A DNA stretch of 64,000 nt from Streptomyces venezuelae. GTDB taxonomy: Bacteria; Actinomycetota; Actinomycetes; Streptomycetales; Streptomycetaceae. Shown one piece after another: positions 26,989 through 36,224 of the stretch. The stretch lies in contig NZ_CP029193.1 of assembly GCF_008642355.1 (NCBI RefSeq), positions 1 to 64,000 on the forward strand. Reading direction: 5' to 3'. A program made the translations under genes and the position numbers. Position 1 is the stretch's first letter. Each line of letters begins with the position of its first letter. The notes beneath the pieces were generated by a model that had not been told where the DNA came from, searched no databases, and saw only the letters and a program-made list of their open reading frames with translations.

Positions 26989-27441
26989 TCAGCCCCAGGC
27001 GCCGGCGATCGCCTTGGTGGTCACGTTCAGGCGGTTGAAGAAGTTGGTCAGGGCGACCATGAGGATCAGCGCCGCCAGGCCCTTCTCGTCGTAGTGGGCC
27101 TTGGCGCGCTCCCACACGTCGTCCGGCACCGGGTCGGAGCGGTCGGACAGGCGGGTGGCGCACTCGGCCAGCTCCAGCGCGGCGCGCTCGGCCTCGGTGA
27201 AGTAGGAGGTCTCCCGCCAGGCGGAGACGGCGAACAGGCGCTCCTCGGTCTCGCCGGCCTTGCGGGCGCCGCGGGCCCCGGAGTCCACACAGGGGCTGCA
27301 GCCGTTGATCTGGCTCGCGCGCAGGTGGACCAGGTCCAGGGTCGTCTTCGGGACTCCACCGGAGTAGATCGCCTTGTACATGTCCTGCACAGGCTGGGTG
27401 GCGTCAAGGATCATCGCCGGGTTCTGCAGGCGCGCTTCCAT
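26989..27441 (-). CDS. AhpD/carboxymuconolactone-decarboxylase-like protein
   Basis: Protein of 150 residues with the AhpD-like fold. The redox CxxC is present in INGCSPCVDSGARGARKAGE (near residue 55), but the usual His three residues after the second Cys is Gly, so the relay known from AhpD is incomplete. Family members act in peroxide or organic-hydroperoxide defence. AhpD-like genes are the classic partner targets of ECF41 sigma factors, and an ECF41-type promoter lies 57-83 bp upstream; the ECF41 gene itself is 2.6 kb away. Confidence 0.85.
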   Translation of the reverse strand: MEARLQNPAMILDATQPVQDMYKAIYSGGVPKTTLDLVHLRASQINGCSPCVDSGARGARKAGETEERLFAVSAWRETSYFTEAERAALELAECATRLSDRSDPVPDDVWERAKAHYDEKGLAALILMVALTNFFNRLNVTTKAIAGAWG

Positions 27442-27497
27442 GATTTTTCCTCTCTTGGATCACCATCGACGCCGCTTGGGGGCAGCGTCACTTCTAT

Positions 27498-27524
27498 GAC
27501 GACTGGGGGCGGGTGAGTGTGACA
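27498..27524 (-). promoter_or_regulatory. ECF41-type promoter A (AhpD-like gene)
   Basis: On the minus strand, TGTCACA (27524-27518), 16-bp spacer, CGTC (27501-27498), the published ECF41 promoter form. The sequence just downstream extends the match to promoters B and C (CGTCATAG, then AGTGACG). It reads toward the AhpD-like gene starting at 27441. Confidence 0.8.
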
Positions 27525-27648
27525 GCGGCAGGTCACCGGGGCTGCCGGGGCCTGACGAGCGGTCGCTCGGGGCGGTCGGGCCGGTCGGGGGCGGGCGCCG
27601 CGCCGCGGGGGATTCGACGCGGCGCCCCCTTTCCGTCCGGCGCGCCGG

Positions 27649-29832
27649 TCAGGTGCCGACGTCGACGCGGGCGGTCTGTGCGGGGCGCTCGCTCGGGAGC
27701 GGCGCCTCGTCCTCGGGGTGGCCCGGTCGCCAGATGCGCGGGCCGATGCTGAGGGAGAGGGCGGGGATGAGCAGACTGCGCACCAGGAAGGTGTCCAGGA
27801 GGATGCCGATCGCGATGAGCAGGCCCTGCTGCAGGGAGGCCACGGTGGGGATGGCGGCCAGGACGCAGAAGGTGGCGGCCAGGACGACGCCCGCGGAGGT
27901 GATGACGCCGCCGGTGACGGTGAGGCCGGTGAGGGTGCCCTCGCGGTGGCCGCGGAGTTTGACCTCTTCGCGGACCCGGGCCATCAGGAAGATCGTGTAG
28001 TCCACGCCGAGGGCGACCAGGAACAGGAAGCCGATCAGCAGCAGGCCACGGTCGATGCGCGGGTAGTCGATGGCGTGGAAGAGCAGGGAGGCCGCGCCGA
28101 CGGCGGAGGCGAAGGAGACGACCACCGAGGCCAGCAGGACCAGCGGGGCGACCACCGCGCGCAGCACCAGGATCAGCATGAGCAGGACGACGGCGAGGAT
28201 CAGCGGGATGAGGAGCATCTCCTCGTCCTTCTGGGCGTCGGAGGTGTCCAGGACGATCGCGGTCTGGCCGCCCACGACGGCCTCCGCGCTCTCGCCCTCG
28301 CTCTTGTCCAGGGCGGTGCGCATCCGCTCGACGGTGTCCTTGGCCGCGGCGCTGTCGGGGGCGTCCTCGAAGACGGCGGTCAGGTGGGTCCAGCCGCCCG
28401 CGGTGCGCCGGCTTTCGGCGGATTCGACGCCGGGGACGTCCTGGACGGTCCGCAGGGCGGTGTCGGCGCCGGCGGCGGGCACGTAGATGTCGGCGGGCGC
28501 GGAGGAGCCGGCGGGGAAGTGCTTGGCCAGCAGGTGCTGGCCCTCGACGGAGTCGACGGACTTGGTGAACTGCTCGGCCTGGGTCTGGCCGGTCTCCACC
28601 GTGGTGGTGCCAAGGGCCAGGACGGCCAGGACGCCGATGGAGGCGGCCCAGATGACGCGGGGCCTGCGGCCCACGGCGGCGGCCACGCGGGCCCAGGTGC
28701 CGTGCTCCTTCTCCGCGCTGGCGTCGTAGCCGGGGGTGTGGCGCGGCACGAAGGGCCAGAACGTCCAGCGGCCCAGGATGACCAGCAGGGCGGGCAGCAG
28801 GGAGGTCATGGCCAGGAAGACCACCGCGATGCCGATGGCCACCACCGGGCCCAGGCCCTGGGTGGAGTTCATGCTGCCGAAGACCAGGCAGAGGGTGGCC
28901 ACGCCCACGGTGGCCGCGGAGGCGGCGAGGGCGGGCAGGGAGCGGCGCACCGCGACCTGCATGGCTTCGTGGCGGTCGGCGTGGCGGTGCAGTTCCTCGC
29001 GGTAGCGGGCGATGAGCAGCAGGGCGTAGTCGGTGCCGACGCCCACGCACAGGATCATCAGGATGTACGCGCTGAGTCCGTTGACGAGCAGCCCGGCGTG
29101 TTTGGCCAGGAGGTAGACCACGCCGCTGGCGACCTGGCTGGCCAGGAAGACGGTGAGCAGCGGGATCAGCCACAGGACGGGGCTGCGGTAGGTGAGCAGG
29201 AGCAGCAGGGCGACGACGCCGAGGGCCGCGCCGAGCAGGGCGCCGTCCATGCCGCTGTAGACCTCGGCGAAGTCGCGGACGCTGCCGGCCTCGCCGGCGA
29301 TGCGGATGTCCAGGCCGTCGGGTGCGTCCTTCTTGACGATGTCCTCGGAGTCGCTGACGGCGTCGGTGAGCACTCCGTTGTCGCTGGGGCTGGTGCGCAG
29401 CGGGTAGCTGAGGAAGGCGGCCTTGCCGTCTTCGGAGACCTCGGGTTTGGCGACGTCGCCGACGGCGATGTCGTCCTGCAGGGCGGTGCGGTCGGCTGCG
29501 ATCTTGTCCCGGTCGGCGTCGGTGAGGCCGCCGCCGCGGGCGTAGATGATGATGGCGGTGCTGCTGTCCTTGTCGGCGAAGTGCTTCTCGGCGAGTTCGA
29601 CGGCCTGGGTGGACTGGGCGCTGGAGGGCAGCCAGGTCTCGGGGTCGTTGTCCTGGACGTCGCCCAGCTTGGCGGCGAGGGAGCCGCCGGCGGAGATGAG
29701 CACCAGCCAGATCAGGAGTACGGCCCACTTGGAGCGGCGTCCGCTGACCATGCGGGCATAGCGGGCCAGGAATCCGGCTGCGGCGCCTGGACTGTCACTG
29801 TGGGTGTCTGGTCGACGACGTAGCGTTGTCAT
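27649..29832 (-). CDS. MMPL/RND-family exporter
   Basis: Inner-membrane transporter of 727 residues of the MmpL/ActII-ORF3 type, with two blocks of six transmembrane helices and two extracellular loops. The first helix is WAVLLIWLVLISAGGSLAAK; the sterol-sensing-like block with GVGTDYALLLIARYREEL is repeated as GVDYTIFLMARVREEVK near the C-terminus, both typical for the family. Such pumps export polyketides or lipids, giving resistance. Start ATG 29832 is chosen as the first Met of the cytosolic N-terminus. An ECF41-type promoter lies at 29981-30007, so export is probably under control of the adjacent sigma factor. Confidence 0.85.
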   Translation of the reverse strand: MTTLRRRPDTHSDSPGAAAGFLARYARMVSGRRSKWAVLLIWLVLISAGGSLAAKLGDVQDNDPETWLPSSAQSTQAVELAEKHFADKDSSTAIIIYARGGGLTDADRDKIAADRTALQDDIAVGDVAKPEVSEDGKAAFLSYPLRTSPSDNGVLTDAVSDSEDIVKKDAPDGLDIRIAGEAGSVRDFAEVYSGMDGALLGAALGVVALLLLLTYRSPVLWLIPLLTVFLASQVASGVVYLLAKHAGLLVNGLSAYILMILCVGVGTDYALLLIARYREELHRHADRHEAMQVAVRRSLPALAASAATVGVATLCLVFGSMNSTQGLGPVVAIGIAVVFLAMTSLLPALLVILGRWTFWPFVPRHTPGYDASAEKEHGTWARVAAAVGRRPRVIWAASIGVLAVLALGTTTVETGQTQAEQFTKSVDSVEGQHLLAKHFPAGSSAPADIYVPAAGADTALRTVQDVPGVESAESRRTAGGWTHLTAVFEDAPDSAAAKDTVERMRTALDKSEGESAEAVVGGQTAIVLDTSDAQKDEEMLLIPLILAVVLLMLILVLRAVVAPLVLLASVVVSFASAVGAASLLFHAIDYPRIDRGLLLIGFLFLVALGVDYTIFLMARVREEVKLRGHREGTLTGLTVTGGVITSAGVVLAATFCVLAAIPTVASLQQGLLIAIGILLDTFLVRSLLIPALSLSIGPRIWRPGHPEDEAPLPSERPAQTARVDVGT

Positions 29833-29980
29833 GGTTGCTCGCAAAGGGTCAGGGAGCCTGTTTTGGACAGCTCCGCTCTTGAAAGGTTCGGCAGAGAGCG
29901 CGACCGGGGGTGCGGCGCGCGGTCGCAGCCCGCGCGACCGCATCCCGTCACACGCGGGTGGTCCCGTTCGTCACTGCTAT

Positions 29981-30007
29981 GACGCCCGGCAGCGCGAAGA
30001 TGTGACA
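29981..30007 (-). promoter_or_regulatory. ECF41-type promoter B (MMPL gene)
   Basis: On the minus strand, TGTCACA (30007-30001), 16 bp, CGTC (29984-29981), reading toward the MMPL gene. Shares with promoter C the same bases downstream of the -10 (CATAGCAGTGACG). It lies back to back with the sigma-factor gene start at 30048. Confidence 0.8.
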
Positions 30008-30047
30008 GGCGTTTGTCACACACGGACCGGGATCGAAGGGGACGACG

Positions 30048-30923
30048 GTGGTCATGCAGGAAAACGAACGGTTGGCACGCGCGTTCGAGGAGAAGCGGCC
30101 GCGGCTGCAGGCCGTGGCCCACCGCATGCTCGGCTCGACCGACGAGGCCGAGGACGCCGTGCAGGAAGCCTGGATCCGGCTGCACCGCAGCGAGACCGAC
30201 AGTGTGGAGAACCTCGACGGCTGGCTCACCACGGTGGTGAGCCGGGTCTGCCTGGACATGCTGCGCGCCCGCAACCGGCGCGAGGAGTTCCTGGCCGAGC
30301 ACGCCGAACCCTCCGACGATCCCCGCACCGAGGACACCTCCGACCCCGAGCACGCGGCCGTGCTCGCCGACTCGGTGGGCCTGGCGATGCTGGTGGTCCT
30401 GGACACCCTCGACCCCGACGAGCGCCTCGCCTTCGTCCTGCACGACACCTTCGCGGTGCCGTTCGCCGACATCGCCGCGATCATCGGGCGCAGCCCGGCG
30501 GCCACCCGGCAGCTGGCCAGCCGGGCCCGGCGGCGGGTGCACGGCGCCTCTCCCCTGCCCGACCTGCAGCGCCAGCACAAGGTCGTGGACGCCTTCTTGA
30601 CCGCCGCCCGCAACGGGGAGTTCGAGCGGCTGCTCACCCTGCTGGCCCCCGACGCCTCCATGCACGCCGACGACACGGCGGTGCGCATCGGGGCGGCGCC
30701 GCTGACCGAGGGCGCGGAGGGTGTGGCGAGCATCTTCTCCGGCGGCGCGGAGGCGGCCCGGATCGCGCTCATCGACGGGTCCGTCGGGGCGGTGTGGCAG
30801 TCCAAGGTCCGCCCGATCGTGGTCTTCAACTTCACCATCGAGGACGGGAAGATCACCGCCATCGACCTGGTGGCCGGGCCCGAGCGGCTGCGGGAACTGG
30901 ACATCGTGGTCCTGGACGCCTGA
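30048..30923 (+). CDS. ECF41-type sigma factor
   Basis: Sigma factor of 291 residues: region 2 (VAHRMLGSTDEAEDAVQEAW, residues about 20-45), region 4 (PFADIAAIIGRSPAATRQLASRARRRV, about 145-170) and a fused SnoaL-like C-terminal domain (about 175-290), the ECF41 (SigJ-like) design. ECF41 proteins have no separate anti-sigma factor; the C-terminal domain regulates them. The C-terminal NPDKL motif appears here as GPERL, and the DGGGK motif of the linker is not recognisable. Start GTG 30048 has a gaagggg site 7 bases upstream. Three matching promoters occur in the window (27498-27524, 29981-30007, 57106-57132). Confidence 0.87.
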   Translation: MVMQENERLARAFEEKRPRLQAVAHRMLGSTDEAEDAVQEAWIRLHRSETDSVENLDGWLTTVVSRVCLDMLRARNRREEFLAEHAEPSDDPRTEDTSDPEHAAVLADSVGLAMLVVLDTLDPDERLAFVLHDTFAVPFADIAAIIGRSPAATRQLASRARRRVHGASPLPDLQRQHKVVDAFLTAARNGEFERLLTLLAPDASMHADDTAVRIGAAPLTEGAEGVASIFSGGAEAARIALIDGSVGAVWQSKVRPIVVFNFTIEDGKITAIDLVAGPERLRELDIVVLDA

Positions 30924-30953
30924 GCGCGGCGGCGCCGCTGCCCCTGGGGGCTC

Positions 30954-31069
30954 AGAGCCTGTCTTTGAACCCCCGTCGTCCGCACTGAGCGCGGGCGCAG
31001 CGGCGATCGGTGCGCGGTCGGTGTGTGCCGGGCGCCCGGGGCGCAGGCGGGGGTCCAAGGACAGGCTCT
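30954..31069. repeat. Imperfect 22-bp terminal inverted repeats, MITE-like 116-bp element
   Basis: AGAGCCTGTCTTTGAACCCCCG at 30954-30975 and its near-complement at 31048-31069 (20 of 22 bases agree), separated by 72 bp of GC-rich sequence. It lies between the convergent sigma-factor and hydrolase genes and its right arm touches the hydrolase stop codon. Reads either as a very long terminator or as a small non-autonomous mobile element; no target-site duplication is evident. Confidence 0.5.
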
Positions 31070-32076
31070 CAGGCGCCCGGGGGCAGGCACTCCTCCAGGA
31101 ACGCCAGGGCCCGCAGGTGGTAGGCGCGGGCCGCCCAGCCCAGGCTGATGTTGTGCCCCGCGTCCTGCTGGTGCTCCAGCAGGACGCGGGGCGCGGTCGT
31201 GAAGGCGTCCGCCAGTGCCGCCAGGTCGGGCTCCCGGCGGCGCCACCACAGCTCGTGCTCGGCGAAGGTGAACCGGACCGGTACCCGCACGCGCGGCGCG
31301 AGCCGGTCGAACATCCCCGGCCAGGCGGCGAGTTCGGCCGCCTCCCGTTCCGGCATCGGCGCGACCGTGCCCGCGCTGTGCCGGAAGGTGCCCGGCGGGT
31401 ACAGCCGCAGCGGCCCCCAGTGGCGGCGCCGGGCGGCGGGACGGTGGTGGAGCACCTCGTCCTCGGCGCCCGGTGCGTACTGCCGCCCACAGCCCGAGAT
31501 GTCCACGCCGAGCAGCCCGTCGCCGTCGTGGGCGTGCGCGGCCAGCGAGAGGGCCAGCTTGCCGCCGAAGGAGTGCGCCAGTACGAAGTGGCCCGCGCCC
31601 ACCGGATGGCGGCGGGCGAAGTCGGCGAGGGCCGCGCGCAGCAGCGGCGTCTGCTCCGCCACGGGCAGGCCGTTCGGCAGGGCGGCGGCGGAGCGGCCGT
31701 AGCCGGGCCGGTCGAGGGCCAGCACGGTGCAGCCGAGCCGGGCCCCGAGCTCGAGCAGGGACAGCCCGGGACGGGCCTGCCCATGGAAGTAGCCGGCCCT
31801 CATACCGCCCCCGTGCACCGCCACGACCAGCGCGCGCGGGGGGCCCACGGGTTCGCACAGCAGGCCGGACAGGGCGAGCCCGTCGGCGTCCAGGACGACC
31901 TGCCGGACCCCACCCGGCTGCCGCGCGTGCGGGGCAACCCCGGCGAGGCCAGGGACCGTTGGTGCCGGGCGGGGCACCGCGTGCCGGGCCTCCGGTGGTG
32001 GGGCGTCGCACGAGGGGGGCTCGGTGCCGGCGGGGGGCGGTGCCGCGGCCCTCGCCGTTCCGCCGCCCGTTGGCAT
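31069..32076 (-). CDS. Alpha/beta hydrolase
   Basis: Alpha/beta-hydrolase of 335 residues with a long Pro/Ala-rich N-terminal tail (first 45 residues). The oxyanion strand is VVAVHGGGMRAG, the nucleophile elbow LAHSFGGK (Ser), the catalytic His DAGHNISLG near the C-terminus. Last gene of the PKS operon, its start overlapping the stop of the flavin hydroxylase by one base. A thioesterase-like or esterase role on the polyketide is plausible; epoxide hydrolase is unlikely because the nucleophile is Ser. Confidence 0.78.
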   Translation of the reverse strand: MPTGGGTARAAAPPPAGTEPPSCDAPPPEARHAVPRPAPTVPGLAGVAPHARQPGGVRQVVLDADGLALSGLLCEPVGPPRALVVAVHGGGMRAGYFHGQARPGLSLLELGARLGCTVLALDRPGYGRSAAALPNGLPVAEQTPLLRAALADFARRHPVGAGHFVLAHSFGGKLALSLAAHAHDGDGLLGVDISGCGRQYAPGAEDEVLHHRPAARRRHWGPLRLYPPGTFRHSAGTVAPMPEREAAELAAWPGMFDRLAPRVRVPVRFTFAEHELWWRRREPDLAALADAFTTAPRVLLEHQQDAGHNISLGWAARAYHLRALAFLEECLPPGA

Positions 32077-33653
32077 TACGCCGCTCGTTCCGGGCCGAAC
32101 CAGTGGGTCAGGGCCGTGGTCAGGCCGTCAGGAGTGCCGTGGCTCGTCCAGGCCACGTGGCCGTCGGGGCGGATCAAGAGGGCGTCCAGGCCGGTGAGGG
32201 CGTCGGTGGTGCCCTCTGCCGGTTTGGCGGTGGCGGTCACCACCTGGACGCGGTTCGCCCAGGGGGCGGCCGCGGCGCGCAGGCCGGGGTTGTCGGCCAG
32301 GTCGAGCAGGACGCCGCGGGCGGAGTGCAGCAGGCGGGCGGTGTCGCTCTCGCCGTCCGCGCCGGTCAGGGGGCGCTTGGGCAGGCGGTGGCCGAGCAGG
32401 GGGTGGGGAGCGGGCAGGGATTCCGTGCCGGGCGGAGTCATGTCGTAGTGGATGTCGAGGTGGCTGACGATGCCCGCCAGGTGGCGTTTGACCTCCTCGT
32501 GCGCGATCAGTTCGGTGAACAGGGCGCGCAGCGGGTCGGACTGTTCGCCGCCCAGGAAGACGATGCCCTGTGCGCGGGTGTTCATCAGCAGGCGCTGTCC
32601 GACCGGGTGCCGCTCGGCGTGGTAGGTGTCCAGCAGGCCCGCCGGGGCGGTGCCGCGGACCGTGGCGGCCAGTTTCCAGCCCAGGTTGACCGCGTCCTGC
32701 ACACCGGTGCTCAGCCCCTGCCCGCCCGCCGGGAGGTGGATGTGTGCCGCGTCGCCCGCCAGCAGGACCCGCCCGCGCCGGTAGGTGTCGGCCTGGCGGG
32801 TGGCGTCGCTGAAGGAGGAGACCCACTGCGCGCTGCCGGCGCTGATGTCCTCACCGGTGATGTGCTGCCAGGCGGCGGCGACCTCGGCGAAGGTGATGTC
32901 GTCGTCGCGGTCCTGGGCCGGGACGCCGTGCGGGCAGACGATGATGCGGTCCACGCCCTCCTCCAGGGGGGCCGCCATCACCATGCCGTTGGGCAGCCGC
33001 TCCCCCAGGAAGCGGGGCTTGAGGTGGCAGCCCTCGACGTCGGCCAGGTACATGGTGCGGGTGGCGGGCAGGCCGGGGAAGCCGAAGCCGGCCGCCTTGC
33101 GGATGCTGCTCTGTCCGCCGTCGCAGCCCACCAGGTAGGCGGCGCGCAGCCCGCGGGGCCCGTCGGGGGTGTGGGCGGTGACCTCGACGTGGTCGCCGTC
33201 GAGGAAGCCCTCGGCGAGGTCGGTGACCCGCCAGCCGCGGCGGATGTCCGCGCCGAGTTCGCGCGCCCAGGCCTCCAGGACCGCCTCGGTCTGGTTCTGC
33301 GGGATGCCGCGGGCCCCGAAGTGGGCGTCCTCCAGCGCGGTGTAGTCGAACTGCACCCCGCCGAAGTGTCCCAGCGGGCTGACCTCCAGGGTGGGGCCCT
33401 GTCCGAAGCGGGGCAGCAGCCCGCGCTGGTCGAAGACCTCCATGGCCCGGGCGGTGAAGCCCAGGCCCCGTGACTGCCCGGTCGGCTCGGCGAGCCGCTC
33501 CAGGACGATGACGCGCGCCCCGCCCAGGCGCAGTTCACCCGCGAGCATCAGCCCCGCCGGGCCGGCGCCCACCACGATGACATCCGTGTCGTGGGCGTTG
33601 CCCGTGTCTTCGGTGTTGCCGGTGTTGTCGGTGTTCATCGCTGTCCCCGCCAT
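32076..33653 (-). CDS. FAD aromatic hydroxylase 1 (angucycline type)
   Basis: Class A flavoprotein monooxygenase of 525 residues (PgaE/JadH family). Motifs: FAD GxGxxG in VIVVGAGPAGLMLAGEL, the DG motif VGCDGGQSSIRKAAG near 180, and the GD motif VLLAGDAAHIHLPAGGQG near 300; a thioredoxin-like C-terminal domain ends in LTHWFGPE. It is placed in the PKS operon, as the post-PKS oxygenases are in jadomycin and gaudimycin clusters, so it probably hydroxylates the tetracyclic angucyclinone. Two starts are possible (33653 and 33638); the longer is given. Confidence 0.87.
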   Translation of the reverse strand: MAGTAMNTDNTGNTEDTGNAHDTDVIVVGAGPAGLMLAGELRLGGARVIVLERLAEPTGQSRGLGFTARAMEVFDQRGLLPRFGQGPTLEVSPLGHFGGVQFDYTALEDAHFGARGIPQNQTEAVLEAWARELGADIRRGWRVTDLAEGFLDGDHVEVTAHTPDGPRGLRAAYLVGCDGGQSSIRKAAGFGFPGLPATRTMYLADVEGCHLKPRFLGERLPNGMVMAAPLEEGVDRIIVCPHGVPAQDRDDDITFAEVAAAWQHITGEDISAGSAQWVSSFSDATRQADTYRRGRVLLAGDAAHIHLPAGGQGLSTGVQDAVNLGWKLAATVRGTAPAGLLDTYHAERHPVGQRLLMNTRAQGIVFLGGEQSDPLRALFTELIAHEEVKRHLAGIVSHLDIHYDMTPPGTESLPAPHPLLGHRLPKRPLTGADGESDTARLLHSARGVLLDLADNPGLRAAAAPWANRVQVVTATAKPAEGTTDALTGLDALLIRPDGHVAWTSHGTPDGLTTALTHWFGPERAA

Positions 33654-33693
33654 GGTGTTCCTGCCTCTCCTCGCGCGCGGATGTGGGTGTGCG

Positions 33694-35238
33694 TCAGTGC
33701 GGGGTGCCGAACCAGCGCTCCAGGACGGCCGCCAACTCCTCGGTGCCGTCGGGTTGTTGGCTGGTGGCCGCCCACACCACGTAGCCGTCCGGGCGCACCG
33801 CCACCGCGGTCACCTTGTCCAGCTCGCCGGGGTCGCTGTCCGGTTCGGGGCGGGCCACCACCAGATCGATGCGGTCGGCCCACCGCTCCCCCACCGCCGG
33901 GACCCGCCCGTCCAGGCCAAGGAGCAGGCCGCGCCCCGAGCGCAGCAGTTCCAGCGTGGTGCAGGTGGCGCTGCCCACCCGCAGCCGGGCGTGCGGCAGG
34001 CGCAGGCCTGCCAGGGGGTGGCCGGTGCCGCAGTCGGCGTAGCGGATGTCGAGGCCGCTGATCATGCCGGCGAGGCGGGTGCGGACCTGCTCGTGGTCCA
34101 GCAGTTCGGCCAGGACCGCGCGCAGCGGCTCCACCTCGGCGCCGCCAAGGAGCAGTTGTGCCTGGGCGCGGATGTTGGCGAGCACGGCGCGGCCCACCTG
34201 GTGCCGTTCGGTGTGGTAGGTGTCCAGCAGGCCCTTGGGGGCGTGCCCGGCCAGGACGGCGGCGAGTTTCCAGCCGAGGTTGAAGGCGTCCTGCAGGCCC
34301 AGGTTGAGGGCCTGGCCGCCGATGGGCATCTGGCGGTGCGCGGCGTCGCCCGCGTACAGGACGCGGCCGTGCCGGTAGTGGGTGAGCTGGCGGTTGGCGT
34401 CGTCGAAGTGGTTGACCCACAGCGGGGTGCCGGCGCTGATGTCCTCGCCGGTGACCCGCTGCCAGGCGGCGGCCATCTCCTCGTACCGCGGGGGCTTGGT
34501 GCGCTGGTGGGCCTTGGCGCCGAATTCGTGGACCATCACGCGGGTGACGCCGTCGGGGCGGCGGGCGGCGATGGCCAGGCCGCCGGGCAGGCGCTCGAAG
34601 CGCCGGTCGCGGACGTGGATGTTCTCGACGTCGGCGCGCAGCAGTTCGCGGCCTGCTTCCTGGCCGGGGAAGGCGGCGCCGGTCAGGCGGCGCACGGTGG
34701 AGTCCTGGCCGTCGCAGGCCACCAGGTAGGTGCCGCGCAGCCGCACCGGGCGGCCGTCGCGGCCGATGGCCTGTGCTTCGACCGCCTCGCCGTCCTGGAC
34801 GAGGTCGATCAGTTCCAGGCGGTGGCCGCAGCGGATGTCGGCGCCCAGTGAGAGCGCCCACTCCTCCAGGACCGACTCGGTCTTGGTCTGGGGGACCTTG
34901 TGCTGGCCGGGGTAGGCGCCGGGCAGGGTGAGGTCCAGGGGCAGGCCGCCGAAGTGGCCGCGCGGTTCGGTGGGCGGGCTGGCGAAGTCGGTCAGCAGGC
35001 CGCGGCTGTCGAAGATCTCCATGGTGCGGGCGTGCAGGGTGGAGGCGCGGGACTCCTTGGTGGGGCGGTGGCGCTGTTCGACGACGGCGACCTGGATGCC
35101 GTGCAGGCACAGTTCGGCGGTGAGCAGCAGCCCCACGGGGCCCGCGCCGACGACGATGACCTGGGTGTCCAGCACGTCGGCGCGGCCCGGAGCGCTCCTG
35201 CCGGAGCGGCGGGGGCTGCGGGGGGCGTGCGCGGCCAT
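33694..35238 (-). CDS. FAD aromatic hydroxylase 2 (angucycline type)
   Basis: Second class A flavoprotein monooxygenase of the PKS operon, 514 residues. FAD motif VIVVGAGPVGLLLTAELCLH, DG motif VACDGQDSTVRRLTG, GD motif VLYAGDAAHRQMPIGGQAL. Start ATG 35238 is chosen: the aromatase stop is one base away, and the extra upstream codons would run into the aromatase gene. Divergent enough from hydroxylase 1 that it is not a recent duplicate; together they correspond to the JadF/JadH-like oxygenase pair that oxidises rings A and B. Confidence 0.87.
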   Translation of the reverse strand: MAAHAPRSPRRSGRSAPGRADVLDTQVIVVGAGPVGLLLTAELCLHGIQVAVVEQRHRPTKESRASTLHARTMEIFDSRGLLTDFASPPTEPRGHFGGLPLDLTLPGAYPGQHKVPQTKTESVLEEWALSLGADIRCGHRLELIDLVQDGEAVEAQAIGRDGRPVRLRGTYLVACDGQDSTVRRLTGAAFPGQEAGRELLRADVENIHVRDRRFERLPGGLAIAARRPDGVTRVMVHEFGAKAHQRTKPPRYEEMAAAWQRVTGEDISAGTPLWVNHFDDANRQLTHYRHGRVLYAGDAAHRQMPIGGQALNLGLQDAFNLGWKLAAVLAGHAPKGLLDTYHTERHQVGRAVLANIRAQAQLLLGGAEVEPLRAVLAELLDHEQVRTRLAGMISGLDIRYADCGTGHPLAGLRLPHARLRVGSATCTTLELLRSGRGLLLGLDGRVPAVGERWADRIDLVVARPEPDSDPGELDKVTAVAVRPDGYVVWAATSQQPDGTEELAAVLERWFGTPH

Positions 35239-35239
35239 G

Positions 35240-36184
35240 TCAGTGCGTCCGCTCCGCGTAGTCCTTGGCATGGCCCAGCGTGGCGCGGCTGTTGGTGGAC
35301 AGCGCGCCGTGCACGTAGGCGCGGGCGTCGGCGACGGTGGCGTCCTCGCCGAGGATCCTGGCGATGTTGGCGGTGTTGATCGACACGGTGTGCTGGGAGG
35401 CGGCCTCGGTGGTGCCCCGGCCGGTGTCGGTGAACGTCCAGCAGCCGGTGTGCAGGGTCATCAGGGCGGGCAGGGTGACCTGCTTGTAGGCGATCTTGTG
35501 GGTGTCCAGGGCGACCCGGTAGGACTTGGTGGTGTGCACCGAGCCGTCCTTGGCGCGGGTGTCCATCTCCAGGATCTGCAGGCCGGGGGCGGGTTCCTCG
35601 AAGCGTACGGTGGCCACGTGCGGCAGCCGTTCGGGCCAGCGCCCGGCCTCGTTGACGAAGTCGAAGGCGTCCTTGGCCGGCCCGTTGATCTCCACGGTGT
35701 CGGTGAAGGAGAAGAGGAGGTCCTCGCGTTCGGCGGCGTGGGCCTGTTCGACGTTGTCCTTGAGGGCGGCCAGTTCCGCGGTGCTGTTGGTGTCCACGGC
35801 CTTGTCGATCCACTGCAGGTCCTGCGGGTCGTCGTCGATGGCCCGGTAGTCGTGCAGCAGCCGCACCCGGGAGGTGTCCGCGCCCTGCGGTTCCACGATC
35901 CAGGTGCCGCCCATCGCGGCGACCGGGGCGGTGGTGACCTCCTGGCGGAAGACGATGCGCAGCCTGCCGGGGTCCAGGGTGCGGCGCGAGGTCCAGTTCT
36001 TGGGCTCGCCGTTGGCGGTGGCCCAGATGTGGATGCGCTCCTGGTTCTCGCCCGTCTCCTCGCGCTCGACGTGGAGGGTGGGCGGGAAGATCTGCGGCCA
36101 GTGGCTCACGTCCGCCAGCAGGCGGTAGACCGTGGCGGCGGGCGCGCCGATGGTGATCTCGTGCTCGACCTGACGCGTCGTCAT
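35240..36184 (-). CDS. Didomain aromatase/cyclase (SRPBCC)
   Basis: Bifunctional polyketide aromatase/cyclase of 314 residues with two START/SRPBCC domains: the first starts VEHEITIGAPAATVYRLLADV, the second VEINGPAKDAFDFVNEAGRW near residue 165. Such didomain enzymes close and aromatise the first ring (C7-C12 closure in 20-carbon chains) in reduced type II polyketides. Directly follows the ketoreductase, the usual order in angucycline operons. Confidence 0.92.
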   Translation of the reverse strand: MTTRQVEHEITIGAPAATVYRLLADVSHWPQIFPPTLHVEREETGENQERIHIWATANGEPKNWTSRRTLDPGRLRIVFRQEVTTAPVAAMGGTWIVEPQGADTSRVRLLHDYRAIDDDPQDLQWIDKAVDTNSTAELAALKDNVEQAHAAEREDLLFSFTDTVEINGPAKDAFDFVNEAGRWPERLPHVATVRFEEPAPGLQILEMDTRAKDGSVHTTKSYRVALDTHKIAYKQVTLPALMTLHTGCWTFTDTGRGTTEAASQHTVSINTANIARILGEDATVADARAYVHGALSTNSRATLGHAKDYAERTH

Positions 36185-36224
36185 GAGGGCTGCTCCTTGG
36201 GCGGGGCGGTCGGGGCGGGGGTGG

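Noticed and set aside
30018..30047. A fourth ECF41 promoter driving the sigma gene (TGTCACA upstream of 30048)
   Set aside because: A TGTCACA is present on the plus strand but no CGTC lies 16 bp downstream, so I did not call it.
31069..32076. Epoxide hydrolase identity for this alpha/beta hydrolase
   Set aside because: Its nucleophile elbow is LAHSFGG with Ser; epoxide hydrolases need Asp.
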